In this document: positions 17,788 through 25,615 of the stretch, piece by piece | Position numbering within the stretch: position 1 is the first letter of the stretch | Layout of the letters: every line of letters starts with the position of its first letter | Assembly: GCF_040610475.1 (NCBI RefSeq) | Contig: NZ_JBEXMJ010000012.1 | Location: 1 to 64,000, forward strand | DNA from: Actinopolymorpha sp. NPDC004070 | Lineage (GTDB): Bacteria; Actinomycetota; Actinomycetes; Propionibacteriales; Actinopolymorphaceae | Length of the DNA: 64,000 bases | Direction of reading: 5' to 3' | The notes under the pieces: generated by a model | What the model was told of the DNA's origin: nothing | The model's input: only the letters and a program-made list of their open reading frames with translations | The model's database searches: none | Position numbers and translations under genes: made by a program

Positions 17788-18446
17788 CAGGGGGCCTGCC
17801 CCACCCGGGTGGCCGAGTCGGAGGAGCCGGCCACCTGCGGGAGCGGCAGGCCGAGCCGGTCGAGCCGGACCAGCGACCAGATCTTGACCGCGAGCAGGCA
17901 CAGCGCGACCGCGGTGCACAGGGGCACGGAGTGGGTGACCACCATGAGCACCGCCACCGCCGAGGAGTTGGCGGCCTTGCCCGGCTTGGACCAGTTGGCC
18001 GCCCAGATGGGCCGGTCGACGAGGTGGAAGTAGTTGGGACTGCGCAGCGGCCAGGCCAGGAACGCCAGCGACACGAACGTGTCCACGACCGCGAACTCGA
18101 GCAGGAAGACGCCCACCGGCAGTGCCATCGCCGGCTCCAGCCAGACCAGGCCGACGTAGAACGCGCCCGCACACAGCCGGTCGCTCACGATGTCGAACAC
18201 CGCGCCGATCCGGGTCTCGGTGTCGGTCAGCCGGGCCAGTGCGCCGTCGGCCATGTCGCCCACCCAGTAGACCGCCAGCGCGACCAGCAGCAGGACGAGC
18301 GACCGGTCGTACGCGGCGTACAACGCGATGCCCACCGAGACCACGGTGCGGACGAAGGTGACGACGGTGGCGCCGGTGAGCAGGCGTTCGGCCTCGGGGC
18401 GCTGCCATCCGCGTTCCGGGCGGGCCGAGGTGGTCATGGTCGCCAT
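17787..18446 (-). CDS. CDP-alcohol phosphatidyltransferase family protein
   Basis: A 219-residue inner-membrane enzyme of the CDP-OH-P transferase family, which condenses a CDP-activated lipid or alcohol with a second alcohol. The metal-binding signature DxxDGxxARx8GxxxDxxxD is present around residues 64-89 (DMADGALAR, then GAVFDIVSD). Several hydrophobic spans surround it. The acceptor is unknown. ATG 18446 is preferred because GAGGGGG lies upstream; a GTG at 18455 and an ATG at 18437 are alternatives. It is coupled to the following VTT-type gene. Confidence 0.85.
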   Translation of the reverse strand: MATMTTSARPERGWQRPEAERLLTGATVVTFVRTVVSVGIALYAAYDRSLVLLLVALAVYWVGDMADGALARLTDTETRIGAVFDIVSDRLCAGAFYVGLVWLEPAMALPVGVFLLEFAVVDTFVSLAFLAWPLRSPNYFHLVDRPIWAANWSKPGKAANSSAVAVLMVVTHSVPLCTAVALCLLAVKIWSLVRLDRLGLPLPQVAGSSDSATRVGQAP

Positions 18447-18561
18447 CAGTCCCACCCCCTCTGCGGCACAGCCCGTGACGTCGTAAGGCCCACACCATAA
18501 CGGGTGATCGACCGCGGACGGCGCGTGCCGGACCGGGACGGGGAGAGGGAGCAGAGGGGAG

Positions 18562-19680
18562 TCAGCCCGCTTCCAGCGCCTCGACGGTCCGGCGCGCGGC
18601 CCGGCCGTCGCCGTAGGGGGTGCCGCGTCCTCCGGTCGGGGCCGGCCGGGCGGCCAGCTCCTTGACCTGGGTGAGGTGCGGGTCGAGGACGTTCCAGCCG
18701 CCGGCCAGCGTCTCGGTCCACTCGGTCTCGGTCCGTAGGGTCGTGCAGGGTACGCCCAGCAGGAACGCCTCCTTCTGCAGGCCGCCGGAGTCGGTGACCA
18801 CGCCGCGGGAGCCGAGGACGGCGCGCACCATGTCGGGGTAGGCGAGCGGCGGAAGGACCCGCAGGGACGGCCGGGCCAGGTCGATGCCGTACTCCTCGCA
18901 CCGCGCGACCAGCCGGGGATGGGCGAGCAGGGCGACCGGTGCGTCCAGCCCGGCGAGCGCGTCGACCACGGCGGCGAGCCGGGCCGGGTCGTCGGTGTTG
19001 TCGGCGCGGTGCACGGTCGCGACCAGGTAGCCGTCCGGCTGGTCGCCGACGGCCTCGGCGAGTTCGGCGGGCAGGGGCCTGCCGGCCACGGCGTCGCGTA
19101 CGGCGAAACACACGTCGGTCATCACGTCGCCGACCAGAACCGAGCGGCCGGCCAGCCCCTCGCCGGCCAGGTGGGCCATGGCCGTGTCGGTCGGCGCGAG
19201 CAACAGGTCGGCGGCGTGGTCGGTGAGGACGCGGTTGTGCTCCTCGGGCATCCGCCGGTTGAACGACCGCAGCCCCGCCTCCAGGTGCGCGACCCGCAGG
19301 TGCTGCTTCACCGCCGACAGCGTGCCGGCCAAGGTGGAGTTGGTGTCGCCGTACACCAGCACCCAGTCCGGCTGCCGCTCGGTCAGCACCGGGTCCAGGG
19401 CGGTCAGCATCGCACCCGTCTGGGCGCCGTGGGTGCCCGAGCCCACGCCGAGATGGACGTCGGGCGCGGGGATCGCGAGGTCGGTGAAGAACACCTCCGA
19501 CATCCGGGTGTCGTAGTGCTGGCCGGTGTGCACGATCACGTGCCGGTGGCCGGTCGCTGCGAAGGCGGCGGCGACCGGCGCGAGCTTGACGAACTGCGGG
19601 CGGGCGCCCACGACGCTCAGCACCGTCAGCGGGCGCCGGGTCTGGCCGGGCCGCTCGGGTTGGCCGGATTGCACGGTCAC
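18562..19680 (-). CDS. wecB: UDP-N-acetylglucosamine 2-epimerase (copy 2)
   Basis: A 372-residue non-hydrolysing epimerase. It has VGARPQFVKLAPV, HTGQHYDTRMSE, VYGDTNSTLAG, HLEAGLRSFNRRMPEEHNR, TVHRADNTDD (catalytic His) and TDSGGLQKEAF. The GLQKEA form differs from copy 1 (GVQEET), so the two are not recent duplicates and may serve different polymers. GTG 19680 has GAGGAGG four bases upstream. It is divergent from the second dehydrogenase gene across a 142-bp region. Confidence 0.92.
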   Translation of the reverse strand: MTVQSGQPERPGQTRRPLTVLSVVGARPQFVKLAPVAAAFAATGHRHVIVHTGQHYDTRMSEVFFTDLAIPAPDVHLGVGSGTHGAQTGAMLTALDPVLTERQPDWVLVYGDTNSTLAGTLSAVKQHLRVAHLEAGLRSFNRRMPEEHNRVLTDHAADLLLAPTDTAMAHLAGEGLAGRSVLVGDVMTDVCFAVRDAVAGRPLPAELAEAVGDQPDGYLVATVHRADNTDDPARLAAVVDALAGLDAPVALLAHPRLVARCEEYGIDLARPSLRVLPPLAYPDMVRAVLGSRGVVTDSGGLQKEAFLLGVPCTTLRTETEWTETLAGGWNVLDPHLTQVKELAARPAPTGGRGTPYGDGRAARRTVEALEAG

Positions 19681-19822
19681 TGCGCCTCCTCGAGGTGAGC
19701 CGGCTCCAACGATCCGGAACGTTGGTGGCGCGTCACACTCCGTACCGGACTTCGCGGCAGGTTACCCTAGCCAGCGACCCGCCGGAGAACCTCGGATCCC
19801 TTCCCAGGAAGACGTGTTGCCC

Positions 19823-21133
19823 GTGAAGATCACCGTTGTCGGCCTGGGCAAGGTCGGCTTGCCTCTGGCCGTCCAGTTCGCCGGAAAGGGCCACAGCGTC
19901 GTCGGCGTGGACACCAACCCGCGCGTGGTGGAGTCGGTCAACGCCGCCATCGAGCCCTTTCCCGGCGAGGCGGAGTTGGAGGTACGCCTGAAGCAGGCGG
20001 TGGCCGACGGCGTGCTGACGGCCACGTCCGACTACTCCCGGGCCGTTCCGCAGGCGGAGTACGTCGTCGTGGTGGTGCCGCTCTTCGTCGACGACGACGG
20101 CCTTCCCGACTTCGGCTGGATGGACTCCGCCACCACCGCGATCGCTGCGCACCTGCGGGCGGGCACGACCGTGATCTACGAGACGACCCTGCCGGTCGGC
20201 ACCTGCCGAACCCGCTGGAAGCCCGCGCTGGAGCAGGGATCGGCGCTCACCGAGGGCACCGACTTCTGGGTGGCCTTCTCACCCGAACGCGTCCTGACCG
20301 GTCGCGTTTTCGCGGATCTGCGGAAATATCCGAAACTGATCGGCGGGCTCGACCCGGCCGGAGCCGAGCGTGCGCGGGCGTTCTACGAGGCGGTGCTCGA
20401 CTTCGAGCCGCGCACCGACCTGCCACGGCCCAACGGCGTCTGGGACCTGGGTTCGGCCGAGGCGGCCGAGCTCGCCAAGCTCGCCGAGACGACCTACCGC
20501 GATGTCAACATCGGGTTGGCAAACCAGTTCGCGCGGTTCGCCGAGGCCAACGGCATCGACGCGCTCGCCGTGATCGACGCGGCCAACTCCCAGCCCTACA
20601 GCCACATCCACCGCCCGGGCATCGCCGTCGGTGGGCACTGCATCCCCGTCTACCCCCGCCTGTACCTCTGGAACGACCCGGACGCCACCGTCGTCCGCGC
20701 GGCCCGCGAGGCCAACGCCGCGATGCCGGCGTACGCCGTCGACGTGCTCGCGCAGACCTACGGCGACCTGTCCGACGCGCGGGTGGCGGTGCTCGGTGCC
20801 GCCTACCGGGGCGGGGTGAAGGAGACCGCGTTCTCCGGGGTGTTCGGCACGGTCGCCGCCCTGCGCCGAAGGGGCGCCCGGGCCGTCGTGCACGACCCGC
20901 TGTACGACGACGACGAACTCTCCGCACTCGGGTTCACTCCGTACCACCTCGGCACGCCCGTCGACGCGGCGATCCTGCAGGCCGACCACCCGGACTACCG
21001 CGCGATCGGGCCGGCCGACCTGCCGGGCGTACGCGCCCTGGTCGACGGGCGTGCGGTCACCGACGAGACCCGCTGGGCCGGGGTGCCCCGCCGGGTGATC
21101 GGCGTCGCACCGGCAGCCGACCCCTCCGTGTGA
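19823..21133 (+). CDS. Nucleotide-sugar dehydrogenase (copy 2), altered active site
   Basis: A 436-residue member of the UDP-glucose/GDP-mannose dehydrogenase family. It has the Rossmann GLGKVGLP (near residue 7), FSPERVLTGR, the Lys-containing ELAKLAETTYRDVNIGL and catalytic VGGHCIPVYP. The Asp normally four residues after the Cys is Tyr here; copy 1 keeps Asp. The protein may be a distinct subfamily with changed chemistry rather than inactive, since the rest is well kept. The start is uncertain: GTG 19823 (AGGAAG 11 bases upstream) or TTG 19817. A possible -10 (TACCCT) lies at 19763-19768. Confidence 0.85.
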   Translation: MKITVVGLGKVGLPLAVQFAGKGHSVVGVDTNPRVVESVNAAIEPFPGEAELEVRLKQAVADGVLTATSDYSRAVPQAEYVVVVVPLFVDDDGLPDFGWMDSATTAIAAHLRAGTTVIYETTLPVGTCRTRWKPALEQGSALTEGTDFWVAFSPERVLTGRVFADLRKYPKLIGGLDPAGAERARAFYEAVLDFEPRTDLPRPNGVWDLGSAEAAELAKLAETTYRDVNIGLANQFARFAEANGIDALAVIDAANSQPYSHIHRPGIAVGGHCIPVYPRLYLWNDPDATVVRAAREANAAMPAYAVDVLAQTYGDLSDARVAVLGAAYRGGVKETAFSGVFGTVAALRRRGARAVVHDPLYDDDELSALGFTPYHLGTPVDAAILQADHPDYRAIGPADLPGVRALVDGRAVTDETRWAGVPRRVIGVAPAADPSV

Positions 21134-21151
21134 TCCGTGTGATCCGTGCGG
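21125..21151. repeat. 9-bp tandem repeat across a stop codon
   Basis: TCCGTGTGA twice, then TCCGTGCGG. The first unit ends in the TGA stop of the dehydrogenase gene (21131-21133) and the third ends one base before the stop of the convergent GH25 gene. Confidence 0.8.
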
Positions 21152-21152
21152 G

Positions 21153-22445
21153 TCAGCGGGGCCAGCGCTGGTTGGCGAAGGTCTTCAGGTCCGCGTACGA
21201 CCCGTTGAAGTAGTTCTTGTCGATCGGCGTCTCGGTGTACTGCCAGAAGGTGTGTCCCTTCTGCCAGCCGCCCGGCATCGGGCCGGGCTGGGGGTTGTAG
21301 CTCGCGATCCACAGCGGGTTGCGGCCGAACGCGGTGCTGTTGCCGACGCACTGCTGCCACCATGAGCCGTTGGTGTAGATGACCGGCAGCCGGCCGGTGA
21401 GCCGCTTGTACTCGTCGCTGAAGTCGCGGACGAAGTTGACGATCTCGTTCGCCGACCGGTCGTAGCAGGTCGACACCCCGACCGCCTCGCCGAACTCGAT
21501 GTCGAGCTCGCCGGGCAGGGTCTTGCCGTCGGGCTTCCAGTCACCGCCGTTGGCGACGAAGAACCGCGCCTGCTCGGCGCCGCTGGACTGGTCGGGCCGG
21601 CCGAAGTGATACGTGCCGTGCAACATGCCGACCTTGGCCGATCCGTTGAACTGCTGGTCGAAGAACGGGTTCTTGTACGTCGTGCCCTCGGTCGCCTTGA
21701 CGTAGGCGAACCGGAAACCCTGGTCCCGGTAGTACGGCCAGTCGACGTTGCCCTGGTGGCTGGCCACGTCGATGCCGGGAGCCCCCCGGATCAGTCCGCG
21801 CGCTTCCCACCTGGTCTCGGCCGGCTTCACCGCGGCCTTCTTCGGAGTCTTGAGCGTGGCCTTCTTCGCGGCGGCGTCCTTCGCGGCCGCGGCCTTGCGG
21901 AGTTCGGCGACTCTGCGTTCGGCGGCCTTCTTGGCCGTTGCGGACCGCCTGACCTCGCGGACCGCCGCGGCGTGCTGCTGGGAGGCGAGCCGCAGGTCGG
22001 TCACCGCCTGCTTGAGTTCGGCCACTTCGCTGGTGCCGGTCACGACTCCGTCGGAGGGTCGCAGGGGGACGGGCCTGGCCGCCGGTTGCCGTGCGACCAG
22101 GGCCTCGCCGCCGGGCCGGTAGCGGGCGAAGTAATCCGGCCCGCCGAACGACTGTGGCGACATCCGCAGCCCCGGGATACCGGCCAGGTCGCCTTCGGTC
22201 CTCGCCGCGGCCGCCCTGGCTGTCACGGATGCTGTGGCCGTCCCGGCTGTTCCTGCTGCCCGGGCCGGCCCGGAGGCCTCGGCAGAACTGGCCGAGGTGG
22301 AGGCGGCGTACGACGGTCCGGCGACCCCGAGGGTGAGCGCGGCGGAGCCGACCACGATGACGGCGCTCCGGGCCAGCGAGGAACGGCGCGAGCGGGGGTG
22401 GGACCGCTCGGCGGGGTGGCTGCGCGCGGATGCGGAAAGCCGCAC
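21153..22445 (-). CDS. Secreted GH25 muramidase (lysozyme)
   Basis: A 430-residue exported peptidoglycan hydrolase. The N-terminus has an Arg-rich region and signal peptide ending around PSYAAS. An Ala/Lys-rich, probably coiled-coil segment (about residues 140-210) with PKKAAVKP wall-binding character follows. The C-terminal GH25 domain starts at PGIDVASHQGNVDW (catalytic Asp) and continues with YVKATEGTTYKNPFF, the ELDIE acidic pair and VIYTNGSWW. It cleaves MurNAc-GlcNAc bonds. GTG 22445 has GAAGGAG upstream. Its place inside the glycan region fits cell-wall remodelling. Confidence 0.9.
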   Translation of the reverse strand: MRLSASARSHPAERSHPRSRRSSLARSAVIVVGSAALTLGVAGPSYAASTSASSAEASGPARAAGTAGTATASVTARAAAARTEGDLAGIPGLRMSPQSFGGPDYFARYRPGGEALVARQPAARPVPLRPSDGVVTGTSEVAELKQAVTDLRLASQQHAAAVREVRRSATAKKAAERRVAELRKAAAAKDAAAKKATLKTPKKAAVKPAETRWEARGLIRGAPGIDVASHQGNVDWPYYRDQGFRFAYVKATEGTTYKNPFFDQQFNGSAKVGMLHGTYHFGRPDQSSGAEQARFFVANGGDWKPDGKTLPGELDIEFGEAVGVSTCYDRSANEIVNFVRDFSDEYKRLTGRLPVIYTNGSWWQQCVGNSTAFGRNPLWIASYNPQPGPMPGGWQKGHTFWQYTETPIDKNYFNGSYADLKTFANQRWPR

Positions 22446-23158
22446 TGAAAACTCCTTCGGTCGGATGCGTCGTTCGCACCGGCCACCCGATCAAAGGAGA
22501 AAACTCTCGCAGAATTTCTCGAACTCCGGCGCATCGGACGGCGATGTCGATGCCGTTGATGCGCGGACATGTCAGAGGCCGTGCTCGTTTGTGTCGGCTT
22601 TCGGCCCCCGTGGCCGTGCTGCATTGTGCGCGATTTCGGTGAGAGCTTTCAAATTCTGGTCCCGGCATGCGGAAGCGCAGAGTGGGAGTAAAGGGATTAT
22701 CCCGACGATCTCGACCGGTCGTGAGCGTCGTCTGCTGTCAGGAAGTGGATCTTCCGGATTCGCGGCGAACGGACCCGAACGGCGAAAGCCCACGCGGTAA
22801 ACGATCTTCGCGCGCATTTCCGCGTGTGTCGCCGCAGCCTGTTCTCGCCGCGCTTGTCTCACCCAACGGGTTTGTCGTGGACAGTAAGGGAAGATCCGCC
22901 CTGGGCATCGACGGTCACGTCTTCGGGTATCTCCTGCGACGTGAGAACGCCCACAGAGCTTCGCGGCCGCGAATCGACCGGGTGTTCTCGGGAGCGGCCC
23001 GGACAACTGTCCGAAACGTGGTCCTTTCCGCACCAATCCGACAGCCGATCTTATCGCTTCTTCGTCCGCTGAAATCGTCGCCGGGAATCCTCGGCGGACG
23101 GCTACCGCACGACGGCCACCGGAACAGGCGCGGTTCGTTTGTCGCCGATGGGAGTGCA
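22446..23158. other. 713-bp region without a gene
   Basis: Lower in GC than its flanks. Reading frames run through it but lack family features. Small palindromes are visible: GGGATTATCCC (22693-22703), GGAAG/CTTCC around 22741-22755 and a perfect CGGACA-AC-TGTCCG hairpin (23000-23013). No riboswitch consensus (c-di-AMP, c-di-GMP) was recognised on either strand. It must hold promoters of both divergent genes. Confidence 0.5.
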
Positions 23159-23836
23159 GTGAGAAGCCAGGTGGCGCGAGGGGTGAAGCGGGCCTTCGAC
23201 ATCGGGTCGGCCCTCGCGGGGTTGGGCGTCCTCTCTCCGCTGATCCTCGCCATCTGGGTGGTGGTTCGCTGGCGGCTGGGCACGCCGGTGCTCTTCCGTC
23301 AGCAGCGCACCGGGATGCACGGACGGCCGTTCGCGGTCCTGAAGTTCCGCACGATGACCGACCGCCGCGACCGCTTCGGCGACCTGCTCCCCGACCACCG
23401 GAGGCTCACCCGGCTGGGCCGGCTGCTGCGCGCGCTGAGCCTGGACGAGATCCCGCAGCTGGTCAACGTCCTGCGCGGTGACATGAGCATCGTCGGCCCG
23501 CGGCCGCTGCTGCGGAAGTACGACCTCTGGTACACCCCGCACGAACGCCGCCGGTTCGACGTCCGTCCGGGCATCACCGGGCTGGCCCAGATCGCCGGCC
23601 GCAACACCGTCAGGTGGAGCGCCCGGCTGAGCCTGGACGTGGAGTACGTCGAGCGGTGCTCGCTGTGGCTGGACCTGCGGATCATCCTGGCGACGGTGAA
23701 GATGGTCTGCACCCGCGAGGGCGTCGTGGTCGACTCCCGCGCGCTGATGCCGGACCTGGACGAGGAACGCGGCGAGGCGCTGACCGACGAGCTCGTCCTG
23801 GACGCGAAGGCGCGGCGCCTGTTGCGGACCGGCTGA
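23159..23836 (+). CDS. Undecaprenyl-phosphate sugar phosphotransferase (PglC/WcaJ-type)
   Basis: A 225-residue initiating transferase that moves a sugar-1-phosphate from a UDP-sugar to undecaprenyl phosphate. An N-terminal basic stretch with KRAFDIGSALAG and a hydrophobic re-entrant helix are followed by FRQQRTGMHGRPFAVLKFRTM, RLGRLLRALSLDEIPQLVNVL, MSIVGPRPLL and PGITGLAQI, the ordered signature of the bacterial sugar transferase family. Length matches the minimal (PglC-like) form. GTG 23159 starts just before the conserved block with GGGAG upstream. It converges with an acyltransferase gene, giving a plausible priming and decorating pair. Confidence 0.9.
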   Translation: MRSQVARGVKRAFDIGSALAGLGVLSPLILAIWVVVRWRLGTPVLFRQQRTGMHGRPFAVLKFRTMTDRRDRFGDLLPDHRRLTRLGRLLRALSLDEIPQLVNVLRGDMSIVGPRPLLRKYDLWYTPHERRRFDVRPGITGLAQIAGRNTVRWSARLSLDVEYVERCSLWLDLRIILATVKMVCTREGVVVDSRALMPDLDEERGEALTDELVLDAKARRLLRTG

Positions 23837-23859
23837 GCTCCCGCCGACGCGGGACCGGC

Positions 23860-24501
23860 TCAGCGCGCTTGCGGCCGGGCCGGGACGCCGACCACCACGG
23901 TCCGCGGGGCCACGTCCCTGGTCACCACCGCCCCCGCGCCGACGAAGGCGCCGGCGCCGACGGTCAGTCCCTGCCGCACGAACGCGTTCGAACCCACGGT
24001 GGCGCCGGCGGCGAGGTGTGCCGAGCCGGCGACGTTGGCGCCGGGCAGGACCGTGGTGACGTCGGAGAGCCGGCAGTCGTGGCCGAGGGTGGAGTTGTAG
24101 CTGATCTGCACGTGCCGGCCGAGCACGCACGAGGACGAGACGTACGCCATGGCGAGGACGACGCTGCCGGAGCCGAGGACCGTCTCCGGGCCGATCACGG
24201 CGCGGGGGTGCACGATCGTGCGGGGGTTCAGGCCGCGGCCCTCGAGTTCGGCCGACAGCCGGGCCCGCACGTCGGGGTCGGAGATCGCCACCACGAAGTC
24301 GTCGTCGACCTCGTCCGGGTGGACGACCGGCAGGCCGCGGGTCTTCTCACCGGCGAGCACATGGTCACAGAACACCACTGGCTCGGTCACCGTGCGGCCG
24401 TTTCCGAGGGCACGGTTCCCCGGAGCGCTGTCGCGGGCGGCGAGCACCGCGTCGTAGGTCTCCCGGCCGAAGCCGCCCGCTCCCACGATGAACAGCGTCA
24501 T
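23860..24501 (-). CDS. Sugar O-/N-acyltransferase (PglD/NeuD family)
   Basis: A 213-residue acyltransferase. An N-terminal Rossmann-like part (LFIVGAGGFGRETYDAVLAA) binds the nucleotide-sugar, and a C-terminal left-handed beta-helix of hexapeptide repeats (VIGPETVLGSGSVV, then VGAGAFVGAGAVVTRDV) uses acyl-CoA. The His in YNSTLGHDCRLSDV matches the PglD/NeuD catalytic base. It probably acetylates an amino- or deoxy-sugar for the neighbouring pathway. About 25 residues (residues 18-45) form a loop longer than usual. Confidence 0.85.
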   Translation of the reverse strand: MTLFIVGAGGFGRETYDAVLAARDSAPGNRALGNGRTVTEPVVFCDHVLAGEKTRGLPVVHPDEVDDDFVVAISDPDVRARLSAELEGRGLNPRTIVHPRAVIGPETVLGSGSVVLAMAYVSSSCVLGRHVQISYNSTLGHDCRLSDVTTVLPGANVAGSAHLAAGATVGSNAFVRQGLTVGAGAFVGAGAVVTRDVAPRTVVVGVPARPQAR

Positions 24502-24709
24502 CGCATCCCTCCCGAGGTCATGCGTACTCCCCCGTCCGTTACGGTCGTGTCAGTCCGGCTGCGTGATGTCCAGGATCCGGTGATGCGGGTGGGTACCCGC
24601 AGCGCTGCAGGTACCATCGCTCCGTTCGTCCACGTTGCCGAGATTGCCGAAGTTGCTGCCCGTGGGTGGTCCGCCGGAGGACTCACCTCGACGACCACCT
24701 GGTGGTGTT

Positions 24710-25615
24710 ATGCCCCTCGACTACCGTTTGTCCCACCTGCAGGCCCTCGAGTCCGAATCGATCCACATCATTCGTGAGGTGGCCGCCGAGTTCGAGCGGC
24801 CTGCGCTGCTGTTCTCCGGCGGCAAGGACTCCTGTGTGATGCTCCGGCTCGCCCAGAAGGCGTTCTGGCCGGCCCGCATCCCGTTCGCCCTCCTGCACGT
24901 CGACACCGGGCACAACTTCGCCGAGGTGATCGACTTCCGCGACCGGCTGGTCGCCGACCTCGGCGTACGCCTGGTGGTCGGCTCGGTGCAGGAGGCGATC
25001 GACGAGGGCCGGATCACCGAGCGTCCCGGCCAGAGCCGCAACCCGCTGCAGACGCAGGTCCTGCTGGAGACGATCGAGAAGCACAACTTCGACGCGCTCA
25101 TGGGCGGGGCGCGCCGCGACGAGGAGAAGGCCCGGGCCAAGGAGCGGGTCTTCTCCTTCCGCGACGAGTTCGGCCAGTGGGACCCCAAGAACCAGCGACC
25201 CGAGCTCTGGAACATCTACAACGGCCGGATCCACCCCGGTGAGTCGATCCGGGCGTTCCCGCTGTCCAACTGGACCGAGCTGGACATCTGGCAGTACATC
25301 TCCGACGACCACGTGGACATCCCGTCCATCTACTTCGCGCACCGGCGCAAGGTGTTCGAGCGCGACGGGATGCTGCTCTCGGAGTCGGACGTCCTGCCCC
25401 GGCGGGAGGGCGAGGAGCTGCACGAGGCGACGGTGCGTTACCGCACGGTCGGCGACATCTCCTGTACGGGAGCGGTGGAGTCGACCGCGGCCACCGTGGC
25501 CGACATCATCACCGAGGTGGCCACCAGCCGGATCACCGAGCGCGGCGCGACCCGTGCCGACGACCGGGTGAGCGAGGCCTCGATGGAAGACCGCAAGCGG
25601 GAAGGTTATTTCTAG
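24710..25615 (+). CDS. cysD: Sulfate adenylyltransferase subunit 2
   Basis: A 301-residue ATP sulfurylase small subunit that makes APS from sulfate and ATP, with CysN. It has the PP-loop SGGKDSCVML (near residue 37), HVDTGHNF, ALMGGARRDEEKARAKER and the long PLSNWTELDIWQYI region, ending DRKREGYF as in CysD. ATG 24710 agrees with the conserved DYRLSHLQALE opening. Its stop overlaps the cysN GTG by one base (TAGTG). A TACCAT box (24612-24617) and a GCGGGT/ACCCGC hairpin (24585-24600) lie upstream; roles unknown. Confidence 0.96.
   Translation: MPLDYRLSHLQALESESIHIIREVAAEFERPALLFSGGKDSCVMLRLAQKAFWPARIPFALLHVDTGHNFAEVIDFRDRLVADLGVRLVVGSVQEAIDEGRITERPGQSRNPLQTQVLLETIEKHNFDALMGGARRDEEKARAKERVFSFRDEFGQWDPKNQRPELWNIYNGRIHPGESIRAFPLSNWTELDIWQYISDDHVDIPSIYFAHRRKVFERDGMLLSESDVLPRREGEELHEATVRYRTVGDISCTGAVESTAATVADIITEVATSRITERGATRADDRVSEASMEDRKREGYF

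Noticed and set aside
22446..22720. c-di-AMP (ydaO-type) riboswitch upstream of the muramidase
   Set aside because: Expected because such switches control wall hydrolases in actinomycetes, but the conserved core was not found on either strand.
22667..23158. N-terminal extension of the sugar transferase
   Set aside because: In frame, but without conserved sequence. Family length and the GTG with a ribosome-binding site at 23159 argue against it.
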